64,000 nt of DNA. Source: Bacteroidota bacterium (GTDB lineage Bacteria > Bacteroidota > Bacteroidia > Chitinophagales > Chitinophagaceae). Below the pieces are notes generated by a model that had not been told where the DNA came from, ran no database searches, and saw only the letters and a program-made list of their open reading frames with translations. Shown here one piece after another: positions 42,918-51,284 of the stretch. The stretch spans positions 1-64,000 of the forward strand of contig JAGWRO010000023.1 of assembly GCA_028876495.1 (NCBI GenBank). The letters run 5' to 3'. The position numbers and the translations under genes were made by a program. Positions within the stretch are counted from its first letter, which is position 1. Each line of letters starts with the position of its first letter.

Positions 42918-44861
42918 ATGCTTAACAACACTTACTTAATGCTGATCCCTTTACTTCCTCTTGCAGGATTTGTATTGCTGGGATTGTTTGGAAGAAAATA
43001 TTTTAAAAACTCTTCAGGAATTATCGGAACAATATTATTACTCGCTTCTGCGCTATTGGCTATTTACACGGCTTATCAATATTTTTTTCAGGTTGGAAAA
43101 GTAAATGGATTTTATCAAAAAATAATTCCTTTTCAATATACATGGTTGCAATTCAGCGAGGGTGTTTCGATCAATATGGGCGCTTTGATTGACCCAATCA
43201 GTGTAATGATGCTGGTCGTAATCACTTTCGTTTCTTTGATGGTTCATATCTACAGCCTCGGCTACATGAAAGGCGAAGAAAGATTTTCCACGTATTACTC
43301 TTTTCTCGGCTTATTTACCTTTTCCATGTTGGGTTTGGTCATGTCTTCCAACATTTTTCAGATTTATATTTTTTGGGAACTGGTGGGTATTTCTTCTTTC
43401 TTATTAATTGGTTTTTATTACGAAAAACCAAGTGCGGTGGCGGCTTGTAAAAAAGCGTTTATTGTTACCCGTTTTGCTGATCTTGGTTTTTTGATTGGGA
43501 TATTAATTCTTTCATTTTATTCAGGAACATTAGATTTTAATACACTCATTGAAAGATTGACTTCTCCTGATTCTTCACAATTTCAAGCTGCAATAGCTTC
43601 TTCCTTTCTCGGAATGTCAGCTTTGACCTGGGGAATGGTTTTGGTTTTCATGGGCGGGGCAGGAAAAAGTGCGATGCTTCCTTTGCATATCTGGCTACCC
43701 GACGCGATGGAAGGCCCAACACCGGTTTCAGCGTTGATACATGCTGCAACTATGGTGGTGGCCGGCGTTTATTTGGTAGCAAGATTATTTCCTGTTTTTG
43801 CTTTGTCGGCTCCTGAAGCATTGACGTTGGTTGCTTATGTAGGTGCTATCACTGCCTTGTTTGCCGCTGTGATTGCGTGTACGCAAACGGATATAAAAAG
43901 AGTGTTGGCTTTTTCAACCATTTCGCAGATCGGTTACATGATGTTTGCATTAGGGGTTGCAGGCTATGGGGGAGAAGCAGGTTTGGGCTTCACTGCTTCT
44001 ATGTTTCATTTGTTTACTCATGCCATGTTCAAAGCGTTGTTGTTCCTGGGCGCCGGCTCGGTTATTCATTTTATTCATAGCAATGAAATGAAAGACATGG
44101 GCGGACTTAGAAAATATTTACCCGTTACTCACATTACCTTTTTAGTTGCCTGCCTGGCCATTTCAGGCATACCGCCATTTGCAGGCTTTTTTAGTAAAGA
44201 AGAAATATTATTTGCAGCATCACAACACAACCAGGCTGTTTACTGGATCGGTTTAATCACCTCAGGACTAACTGCTTTTTATATGTTCCGTTTGTACTTC
44301 AGTATTTTTTGGAATAAGGCTCCTTCTACTTTGGAGAGGGCGCGAGGTGAGGCTGGCGAAGGCGGATTTGTGATGATCCTTCCTTTGATCTTATTAGCCA
44401 TTGGCGCAGCTTTCGCAGGCTTCATTCCTTTTGGAAATTTTGTAACCTCAGATGGAAAATCATTCGAGCCGGTATCTCACTGGCAATTCTCAGTCCTTCC
44501 CGTTGCATTAGGATTGATCGGCATTTTCATTGCCTGGCGGATGTACAAAAAAGAAAACAACCTTCCTGATAAAATATCAGCTTCATTTGGCGGATTTTAT
44601 AAAGCAGCTTATAACAAATTTTATTTTGATGAACTCTATTTATTCATCACTAAAAAAATTGTGTTCAACTTGATCGGAAGGCCGGCAGCGTGGTTTGATA
44701 GAAATGTAGTAAACGGCCTTGTGAATGCAACAGGCAACACAACAGAAAAGGTTTCAACAAAAATAAAAGGAATTCAATCGGGTAAAGTACAACAGTATGG
44801 CCTGTACTTTTTAGTCGCGACAATTACCATGGCCGTATTGTTTATCTATTGGTGGAAATAA
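42918..44861 (+). CDS. nuoL: NADH-quinone oxidoreductase subunit L
   Basis: 647 aa. Antiporter-like subunit: FWELVGISSFLLIGFYYEKPSA near residue 155, LPLHIWLPDAMEGPTPVSALIHAATMVVAGVYL near 255, and the long lateral-helix end region. A hydrophilic loop (STLERARGEAGEGG, near 475) is encoded by a repeat-like segment at 44320-44354. Confidence 0.95.
   Translation: MLNNTYLMLIPLLPLAGFVLLGLFGRKYFKNSSGIIGTILLLASALLAIYTAYQYFFQVGKVNGFYQKIIPFQYTWLQFSEGVSINMGALIDPISVMMLVVITFVSLMVHIYSLGYMKGEERFSTYYSFLGLFTFSMLGLVMSSNIFQIYIFWELVGISSFLLIGFYYEKPSAVAACKKAFIVTRFADLGFLIGILILSFYSGTLDFNTLIERLTSPDSSQFQAAIASSFLGMSALTWGMVLVFMGGAGKSAMLPLHIWLPDAMEGPTPVSALIHAATMVVAGVYLVARLFPVFALSAPEALTLVAYVGAITALFAAVIACTQTDIKRVLAFSTISQIGYMMFALGVAGYGGEAGLGFTASMFHLFTHAMFKALLFLGAGSVIHFIHSNEMKDMGGLRKYLPVTHITFLVACLAISGIPPFAGFFSKEEILFAASQHNQAVYWIGLITSGLTAFYMFRLYFSIFWNKAPSTLERARGEAGEGGFVMILPLILLAIGAAFAGFIPFGNFVTSDGKSFEPVSHWQFSVLPVALGLIGIFIAWRMYKKENNLPDKISASFGGFYKAAYNKFYFDELYLFITKKIVFNLIGRPAAWFDRNVVNGLVNATGNTTEKVSTKIKGIQSGKVQQYGLYFLVATITMAVLFIYWWK
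44320..44354 (+). repeat. Repeat-like hairpin segment inside nuoL
   Basis: CTCC (44320-44323) pairs with GGAG (44333-44336), followed by AGGGCGCGAGGTGAGGC. This resembles the intergenic Bacteroidota repeat with CTTTGGAGAGGG and GGTGAGGC. It is read in frame and gives the charged loop between two membrane helices of NuoL. Confidence 0.45.
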
Positions 44862-44880
44862 AAATAAATCAGGAAGAAGA

Positions 44881-46359
44881 ATGAACTTATCAATACTCAT
44901 ATTAGTTCCATTGATTACTGCGGTTGCCGTATTATTGACGCGCACCAGGCAACAAGTAAGGTGGGTATCTCTCATCGGCGCAGCCATACAGATTATACTT
45001 TCGCTTTTATTGTTTGTTTACTATCGAAATGAAGTGGCAGCAGGTAATACAGCGCAGATGCTGTTTCAACAAAATTATGAATGGTTTCCCGCATTGCATA
45101 TCGGTTTTCATTTGGGGGTAGATGGTATTTCTGTCGCATTGATCATGCTTACTGCTTTTGTAGTAATTGCAGGAATCCTTGTTTCGTGGAATATTGAAAA
45201 GATGACGAAAGAATTTTATTTTCTTCTTCTCTTATTAAGCGTTGGAGCGTATGGCTTCTTCATGTCGCTCGATCTTTTTATGCTTTTCTTCTTTTTGGAA
45301 ATTGCGGTGATTCCCAAATATTTATTGATCGGTATCTGGGGAAGCGGCAATAAAGAATACAGCGCCAACAAACTCGCGTTGATGCTGATGGGCGGCTCAG
45401 CATTGGTTTTGGTAGGATTGCTCGGACTATATTTTACAAACCCTGAAAGAACTTTTGATTTACTGAAATTATCCACCACTCATATTCCTCACAACATTCA
45501 GATGATATGTTTTCCGTTGCTATTTATTGGCTTTGGTGTATTCAGTGGATTATTTCCTTTTCATACCTGGGTTCCCGACGGGCACTCTTCGGCACCAACT
45601 GCAGGTTCTATGTTTTTAGCAGGCATCTCAATGAAACTGGGTGGTTATGGTTGTTTGCGCGTAGCCGTTTACCTTTTACCAGAAGGCGCCAAAGAGTATG
45701 CGAACCTTATCATCGTACTTTCTGTAATCGGGATTTTATATGGTGCATTCGTAACCATGATGCAGAAAGACCTTAAATACATCAATGCTTATTCTTCGGT
45801 AAGCCATTGCGGTTTTGTGTTGCTGGGTATTGGTATGCTCACGAAAACTGCTATCACAGGCGCTGTTATTCAAATGGTGAGCCATGGTTTAATGACGGCT
45901 CTTTTCTTCGCTGTTATAGGAATGATCTACCAACGAACACACACAAGAATGATTGATGAAATGGGCGGACTTCTTAAAAAACTTCCTTTCATTATTACCG
46001 TATTATTTATCGTAGGATTTTGTTCTTTAGGATTACCCGGACTGAGTGGCTTTGTTGCTGAAATGACGATTTTCATGGGCTCCTGGCAACATCCAGATAT
46101 GCTTCATCGTATTGTTACCATACTTGCTTGTATGAGTATTGTGGTAACGGCAGTCTATATTTTAAGAGCGATAAGTAAAGTGGCCATGGGCCCGATGAAG
46201 GCAACTTATAGCCATTTAAAAGATGCCGCATGGAACGAAAAATTAGCTGCCGTTATTCTTCTTTTTGGAATAATAGCCATTGGTGTTGCGCCTTTTTGGT
46301 TGAATGACCTGGTAAGGCCGGGCGCTGAAATTATCATGCAAAAAATTACAGGAGGATAA
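44881..46359 (+). CDS. nuoM: NADH-quinone oxidoreductase subunit M
   Basis: 492 aa, antiporter-like. Motifs: LFFFLEIAVIPKYLLIGIWG with the conserved glutamate near residue 140, FPFHTWVPDGHSSAPTAGSMFLAGISMKLGGYG near 230, and SVSHCGFVLLGIG near 310. It starts 19 nt after nuoL. Confidence 0.95.
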   Translation: MNLSILILVPLITAVAVLLTRTRQQVRWVSLIGAAIQIILSLLLFVYYRNEVAAGNTAQMLFQQNYEWFPALHIGFHLGVDGISVALIMLTAFVVIAGILVSWNIEKMTKEFYFLLLLLSVGAYGFFMSLDLFMLFFFLEIAVIPKYLLIGIWGSGNKEYSANKLALMLMGGSALVLVGLLGLYFTNPERTFDLLKLSTTHIPHNIQMICFPLLFIGFGVFSGLFPFHTWVPDGHSSAPTAGSMFLAGISMKLGGYGCLRVAVYLLPEGAKEYANLIIVLSVIGILYGAFVTMMQKDLKYINAYSSVSHCGFVLLGIGMLTKTAITGAVIQMVSHGLMTALFFAVIGMIYQRTHTRMIDEMGGLLKKLPFIITVLFIVGFCSLGLPGLSGFVAEMTIFMGSWQHPDMLHRIVTILACMSIVVTAVYILRAISKVAMGPMKATYSHLKDAAWNEKLAAVILLFGIIAIGVAPFWLNDLVRPGAEIIMQKITGG

Positions 46360-46372
46360 TAAAATAACCGGA

Positions 46373-47770
46373 ATGAATGAATTTATATCATTAATGAAAC
46401 CTGAGCTGATAGTAACTTTTATCATCTTTGTGTTGTTGTTTACCAAATTAGGCAAAGGAGTAAAGAATTCTTCTTTATTAAACCTTATCCAGGTTTTATT
46501 GTTATTGAATTTTGCGGCCGGCTTCTTTTTCAACAAGGAAGGAAGTTTGTTTGGTGGCATGTATCATACCGATACTTTAATAGCGGTACAGAAAAATATT
46601 TTAAGCCTTGGGGTTTATTTGATTTCATTGTTATTTGCCGACTGGTTTAAGAAGACGGAGCATCTTTCTGAATTTTTTATTTTGCTTTTATCCGCTTTGC
46701 TCGGGATGTTTTTCCTGATCTCAAGCGGCAATTTTTTAATGTTCTTTTTATCGCTGGAGCTGGCTACGATACCCGTAGCCGCGATGGCTAATTTTGATCT
46801 TCATAAAAAAATATCCTCCGAGGGAGCCATGAAGTTCATTTTATCCTCCGCTTTTTCTTCGGGTATTTTGTTGTTTGGCATTTCGTTGATCTATGGCGCT
46901 ACCGGTACGATAAGTTTTACAGAACTTCCTGCGCTCATCACCGCTAGCCCTTTTCAGATATTGGCTTTCGTATTTTTATTTACCGCCTTTGCTTTTAAAA
47001 TGTCTATTGTTCCTTTTCACTTATGGACAGCAGATGTTTACGAAGGTTCGCCGATGGCCACCACTTCTTTTTTATCAGTAATTTCCAAAGGCGCTGTTGC
47101 TTTTATTTTCATAACCGTATTGTATAAAGTATTTCAGCCGATGCAGGAAGTTTGGTACAATATGATCATGCTGCTGTCCATTATCACCATGATCACCGGA
47201 AATCTTTTTGCGTTGCGGCAACAAAACATCAAACGGTTTCTTGCTTTTTCTTCCATTGCTCAGGTAGGTTTTATTTTGGTGGGCATCAGCGGCAATTCGC
47301 CGGAAGGGCTTACTTCCGTTGTGTATTTTGTTTTGATCTATGTCTTTTCAAACCTCGCCGCATTTGGTGTGGCAGCCACTATTTCATCGAATACCGGCAA
47401 AGAAAACATCAGCGACTACAAAGGATTTTATCAAACTAATCCTTTCTTAACCTGGATCATGGCGCTGGCCTTATTTTCGCTGGCGGGCATTCCGCCGACA
47501 GCAGGATTTTTTGGTAAATTATTTTTGCTAAAATCCGGCGCTGCTAATGCCAATTATCTGTTCATCACGATAGCTGCGCTAAACCTGATCGTTTCACTGT
47601 ATTATTATTTAAGAGTGATCCGGTCGATGTTTATGGATAAAAATGAAGAACCTATAGGGAAAATAAAAGTGCAGCTTTCCACCAAATTCGGCATGTACCT
47701 CTGTGCGGCAGGTATTGTTTTCGCGGGTATATTTAGTTGGGTTTACGATTACATTCAATCACTAATGTGA
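46373..47770 (+). CDS. nuoN: NADH-quinone oxidoreductase subunit N
   Basis: 465 aa, antiporter-like. Motifs: FLSLELATIPVAAMANFD near residue 130, FKMSIVPFHLWTADVYEGSPMATTSFLSVISKGA near 210-240, and FSLAGIPPTAGFFGKLFLLKSG near 370. It closes the complex I set; a small conserved gene follows 20 nt later. Confidence 0.95.
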   Translation: MNEFISLMKPELIVTFIIFVLLFTKLGKGVKNSSLLNLIQVLLLLNFAAGFFFNKEGSLFGGMYHTDTLIAVQKNILSLGVYLISLLFADWFKKTEHLSEFFILLLSALLGMFFLISSGNFLMFFLSLELATIPVAAMANFDLHKKISSEGAMKFILSSAFSSGILLFGISLIYGATGTISFTELPALITASPFQILAFVFLFTAFAFKMSIVPFHLWTADVYEGSPMATTSFLSVISKGAVAFIFITVLYKVFQPMQEVWYNMIMLLSIITMITGNLFALRQQNIKRFLAFSSIAQVGFILVGISGNSPEGLTSVVYFVLIYVFSNLAAFGVAATISSNTGKENISDYKGFYQTNPFLTWIMALALFSLAGIPPTAGFFGKLFLLKSGAANANYLFITIAALNLIVSLYYYLRVIRSMFMDKNEEPIGKIKVQLSTKFGMYLCAAGIVFAGIFSWVYDYIQSLM

Positions 47771-47790
47771 TTAAATAAAATATTTAAAAA

Positions 47791-48183
47791 ATGGCCATCA
47801 ATAAAAATCATTTATTTGAAGAGCTCGATGGAATTAAATGCGGCATTGTTGAAAAAGAAGTTTCTCCGGAACGTGTTGAGTTCTTAAAAAAGTTGTTGGA
47901 ATACAATGGTTTTACCGTTGTTGTTGTTCCTTCACCGGCCCCAAAGGTTGTTGCCAAACCTGTTGTAAAAAAAGAAGGAGAGGAGCCCGCCCCTCCGCCG
48001 CCTGAAGAACCCCAACTTCCTGGAACCTTTACGGTTGGCGTTACCGACTATACTTTCAATCCCATCAATGCCATTTTTGGAAGGCTTTTAAAAACGCCCA
48101 ACGGACATGTGGTTACGCTTGCTTACTGGGAGCAAAAAGAAAACGAGAGCCATGATGAGATTCCGTATTATGAACACGAGTAA
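47791..48183 (+). CDS. Small protein at the end of the nuo operon, unknown
   Basis: 130 aa, soluble. First part LDGIKCGIVEKEVSPERVEFLKKLLEYNGFTVVVV, then a Pro/Lys-rich linker (PAPKVVAKPVVKKEGEEPAPPPP), then a second part with FTVGVTDYTFNPINAIFGRLLKTPNGHVVTLAYWEQ. The 20-nt gap behind nuoN suggests a shared transcript and a possible complex I accessory or assembly role. No known family recognised. Confidence 0.65.
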   Translation: MAINKNHLFEELDGIKCGIVEKEVSPERVEFLKKLLEYNGFTVVVVPSPAPKVVAKPVVKKEGEEPAPPPPEEPQLPGTFTVGVTDYTFNPINAIFGRLLKTPNGHVVTLAYWEQKENESHDEIPYYEHE

Positions 48184-48195
48184 GATTTGTGGAGG

Positions 48196-48232
48196 ACAGT
48201 AAACCAACTTTTAAAAAGAGATTTTTATTTTG
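48196..48232 (+). repeat. CAGTAAA/TTTTG interspersed motif, copy 8 (37 nt)
   Basis: Starts ACAGTAAACCAAC, ends GATTTTTATTTTG. It lies 12 nt after the stop of the last nuo-operon gene, in a convergent gap. Confidence 0.65.
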
Positions 48233-48430
48233 TGGTGGATTTTTCAGCAATTGTTCCAAAATAAATATTAACTGCTAATATCGTACTTCCGTTTCATTTG
48301 CCATGAACCCAGAGTATAGTTTCAGCAGACGAACAAAAAATCGTCTTTTTGTATTTACATTGCAGACCTGCAAACAATCAGCACTGAAAAAAAGGAACCT
48401 GGTTTATAACTCTTTTTCGGTATTTTGATT

Positions 48431-49168
48431 TTACAATTCCGATATACTTATATAATTGATATTGATGTTTACAACTTTACTCATTGGTATAATAAATACA
48501 TCGCCGGGGATTAAGGTAGGAATACCGGCAGAATGTTCCGGGTTTTCGTCTTTGCCTTCCTTTTCGAAACTTCTTTTATAGGTAGAACCTAAAATTATAT
48601 TTTGTAATTCATCTTTTGAAGCTGAATAATTGAAGTCCAACAAAATACCGCTATAGATAATATTTGAATTAGTAAGAATATCCAACACAATCAAATCTGT
48701 TTCAGCTTTCGTTCCCTGAACTCCATTGGTGTCTAAATATCTGCCACTAAATACGTAGGACCAATAATTGGTATTTTTTAATGAAAAGAAGTTTATATCA
48801 AAATTCCTTCTTCTTACCCAGGATTTAAAGCCTTTGGCCATAAACCACGCTATAAGAGAGATTAAAATATTATACCAAATGAATTCAATAAAATAACTTG
48901 AGAGGTACGAATCTGAAGCATAAATATCTTTACCTGCCAGAATTTCGAATAGAAGATTAAAGCTAAATGTAGAATTGCAAAGATGAATTACAGATATAGC
49001 AATGGCATGTAAAAAAATTGAAATCAGAATTCCCTTAAAAAGTAAATCGCTAAAAGGAATTGCAATACCTGATTCTTTATCTTTAAATGAAGTATAATAC
49101 GCTCTTATTGCCACAGCACCCGGAAGCAATAAAATAATTAATATAATAGCACTTAGAGCTAAATTCAT
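48431..49168 (-). CDS. Membrane protein, possibly DUF6338-like
   Basis: 245 aa with hydrophobic segments near residues 2-25, 43-65 and 96-112. A soluble beta-rich C-terminal half follows (FSGRYLDTNGVQGTKAETDLIVLDILTNSNIIYSGILLDF, then LIPGDVFIIPMSKVVNININY). The outline resembles DUF6338 membrane proteins found near defence or conflict genes, but this is a weak match. It starts 13 nt after a 58-aa gene on the same strand. Confidence 0.55.
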   Translation of the reverse strand: MNLALSAIILIILLLPGAVAIRAYYTSFKDKESGIAIPFSDLLFKGILISIFLHAIAISVIHLCNSTFSFNLLFEILAGKDIYASDSYLSSYFIEFIWYNILISLIAWFMAKGFKSWVRRRNFDINFFSLKNTNYWSYVFSGRYLDTNGVQGTKAETDLIVLDILTNSNIIYSGILLDFNYSASKDELQNIILGSTYKRSFEKEGKDENPEHSAGIPTLIPGDVFIIPMSKVVNININYISISEL

Positions 49169-49181
49169 TTAAATGAGAAGA

Positions 49182-49358
49182 TTATTTAGAGTCTTTTACA
49201 GTAGTTACCAACTTAACACCAATATTACGACCTTTGATATGCACTAATTTTCCTTCTTCAAGTTGCTGTTGGTTGTTTACAACAGTTAAAACCACTTCGG
49301 AAGCTAATTTTTTGTCATTAATAACACTTCTTCCTTTCTTACTTATTTTGACATGCAT
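49182..49358 (-). CDS. 58-aa basic protein, unknown
   Basis: Complete small ORF, ATG at 49358 and TAA at 49182-49184: MHVKISKKGRSVINDKKLAS, then EVVLTVVNNQQQLEEGKLVH, then IKGRNIGVKLVTTVKDSK. Predicted beta-rich and basic, a small SH3-like barrel in outline. It is separated by 13 nt from the membrane protein gene downstream, which suggests a pair. No family recognised. Confidence 0.55.
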   Translation of the reverse strand: MHVKISKKGRSVINDKKLASEVVLTVVNNQQQLEEGKLVHIKGRNIGVKLVTTVKDSK

Positions 49359-49743
49359 AAAGGAATTTTTGAAATTGAATAATCAAACTTACAATTAAAA
49401 ATGATTATAAAGATCTTTATATCGTTTCTTTATCTCTATCCCGGCTGTAGCGCAAGAATGAGGAGCAGAAAAAGAGGGAGGGCTTTTGTGTTGATTTCAA
49501 ACAGTGAACCAACTTTTAATATAAATTTTTATTTTGTTGTAATCACTTCAAATTAAATCATATTTCCCCTAAAATTGAATTCAAAAAGTTGCGGTACCGG
49601 TAAAGAGAAGAAAGAATAACAATAATCAGTAAATTATGAATTTGCAAAGGTTCGGCAGTCAGAAATTCGATTTTTCCGGCCTGTCCATTGTAAGTAATTT
49701 TATATGAAACATCCCAACTAAAAACCCACACAATTTATTTTCG
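49359..49743. other. Intergenic region with an extended direct repeat
   Basis: The only recognisable content is the repeat at 49452-49536 (see its entry). No clear promoter for the CPBP gene is seen. Confidence 0.4.
49452..49536 (+). repeat. Extended direct repeat, left copy, ending in 36-nt motif copy 9
   Basis: GCAAGAATGAGGAGCAG and following bases match 50564-50649 over about 85 nt. The last 36 nt (49501-49536; ACAGTGAACCAAC to AAATTTTTATTTTG) are the interspersed motif. Confidence 0.7.
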
Positions 49744-50550
49744 ATGAATTTAAAAAACTTTATTCAACGGAATCCTGTCACCTGTTATTTTATTGCAACG
49801 TTTTCAATCTCATGGCTGGGTGCCTTTATTTTGGTTTCACCAAAGTTATTTAGCGGTCAACCTATTCCTAAGTTGGATGGACTTCTTATGTTTCCAATAA
49901 TGCTTATCGGACCAGTTACAACAAGTTTTACTTTGACCTACCTTACTGAAGGGAAAACCGGTATTAGAAATTTCTTTTCACGAATGGGGAAATGGAAAGC
50001 TCCGCTTAAATGGTATGTAGTCGCTTTTATTATTCCACTGTCTTTAATTTTGATAACTCTTTTTATTCTGCAAAGATTTGTTTCACCGGTGTTCAAACCC
50101 AACTTTTTTCTCCTGGGATTTTTGTTTGGAATCCCCGCCGGTTTCCTTGAAGAACTTGGATGGACAGGGTTTGCCTATAAAAAATTACGATTAAAATTTT
50201 CTGTTTTTAAATCAGCTTTAATTTTGGGAATATTTTGGGGACTTTGGCATTTGCCGGTAATTGATTTTCTTGGGGCAGCGAGCCCTCATAAACAATTTTT
50301 AATACCCTTTTTTATAGCCTTTATTGCAATTCTTGTTTCGATGCGACTTCTTATGATGTGGATTTATTCTAAAACAAATAGCATCGTAATTGTGCAATTT
50401 ATGCATATTATATCTACAGGCTGCCTTGTTACATTTGGTCCTTTTAATATTACACCCGGACAGGAAACTTTATGGTATGCCGCGTATGCCATTGTATTGG
50501 CTATTTCTACCTTATTCATTTTCAAATTATCCAAAACAATAATGAAATGA
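49744..50550 (+). CDS. CPBP family intramembrane glutamic endopeptidase
   Basis: 268 aa, about seven membrane helices. Catalytic glutamate pair in AGFLEELGWTGFAYKKL near residue 138, second motif FWGLWHLP with His near 165, and the third conserved region near VQFMHIISTG. Members are Rce1-like membrane proteases, some linked to bacteriocin immunity. The usual EExxxR is here EELGWTGF, lacking the arginine at the last position. The gene stands between two direct repeats. Confidence 0.87.
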   Translation: MNLKNFIQRNPVTCYFIATFSISWLGAFILVSPKLFSGQPIPKLDGLLMFPIMLIGPVTTSFTLTYLTEGKTGIRNFFSRMGKWKAPLKWYVVAFIIPLSLILITLFILQRFVSPVFKPNFFLLGFLFGIPAGFLEELGWTGFAYKKLRLKFSVFKSALILGIFWGLWHLPVIDFLGAASPHKQFLIPFFIAFIAILVSMRLLMMWIYSKTNSIVIVQFMHIISTGCLVTFGPFNITPGQETLWYAAYAIVLAISTLFIFKLSKTIMK

Positions 50551-50563
50551 AACCCGTTTTGCC

Positions 50564-50649
50564 GCAAGAAAGAGGAGCAGGAAAAGAGCGAAGGCTTCTT
50601 GTGCCGGTTTTAGACAGTAAACAAACTTTTATTTCAAATTTTTATTTTG
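50564..50649 (+). repeat. Extended direct repeat, right copy, ending in 36-nt motif copy 10
   Basis: GCAAGAAAGAGGAGCAG onward matches the left copy at 49452 with scattered substitutions. The last 36 nt (50614-50649) run from ACAGTAAACAAAC to AAATTTTTATTTTG. It starts 13 nt after the CPBP stop. Confidence 0.7.
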
Positions 50650-50672
50650 CCCTAATTATCCAGCAAATGAAT

Positions 50673-51245
50673 TTATACTTTCTCTAAAACCGAATGCAAA
50701 AACTGAGCGCCTACTTCAGAAAATTTTATCACCGGTGCGGGATTAGCATCATAATCATTTAATGTCAATTGCCACCAACTCACCGTGTGCCACCGGCCCA
50801 ATTTGTAACCAATATTTTTATAATCAGTCAACCATGTAAATCCATTTTTTTCGTGAAACCTTACGCTTTTATCATTCGGTAGCGTAATGACGGCAAACAC
50901 ATTCCTGCATCCCTGGTATTTTAAAATGGGAAATAATTTTTCGTACAAAGACATCGCAATTCCTTTTTGATGAAAATGATCACGAACGTATACGGAGCTT
51001 TCCACACACCATTGATAAGCCGATCTTTCGCGGTGTTTGGTAGCGTAGGCATAGCCGGCGATAACACCATCACTTTCATAAACCAGCCACGGCCAGTCTT
51101 GCTGATAAGTGATAATTCTTTGCGCAAAATTTTCTGCAGAAGGGACTTCTGTTTCAAAAGTAGCGGCCGTATTTAAAATGTAAGGCGCATAAATTTCCAA
51201 AAGAGCAGGCGCGTCTGAAGGAACAGCAGTGCGGATGATATCCAT
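50673..51245 (-). CDS. GNAT N-acetyltransferase, phosphinothricin-acetyltransferase-like
   Basis: 190 aa. Pattern of the PAT/MddA subfamily: IRTAVPSDAPALLEIYAPYI at the start, TFETEVPS near residue 35, WLVYESDGVIAGYAYA near 56, then SSVYVRDHFHQKGIAMSLYEKL (acetyl-CoA loop) and HEKNGFTWLTDYKNIGYKLGRWHTVSWWQ. Likely acetylates an amino-acid analogue such as methionine sulfoximine. Cytosolic, single gene. Confidence 0.9.
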   Translation of the reverse strand: MDIIRTAVPSDAPALLEIYAPYILNTAATFETEVPSAENFAQRIITYQQDWPWLVYESDGVIAGYAYATKHRERSAYQWCVESSVYVRDHFHQKGIAMSLYEKLFPILKYQGCRNVFAVITLPNDKSVRFHEKNGFTWLTDYKNIGYKLGRWHTVSWWQLTLNDYDANPAPVIKFSEVGAQFLHSVLEKV

Positions 51246-51284
51246 AAATGAGGAAATTTAGTTAGATAAAGTTATGCATTTTCA

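Noticed and set aside
49634..49669. Additional 36-nt motif copy before the CPBP gene
   Set aside because: TCAGTAAATTATG fits but the second half does not.
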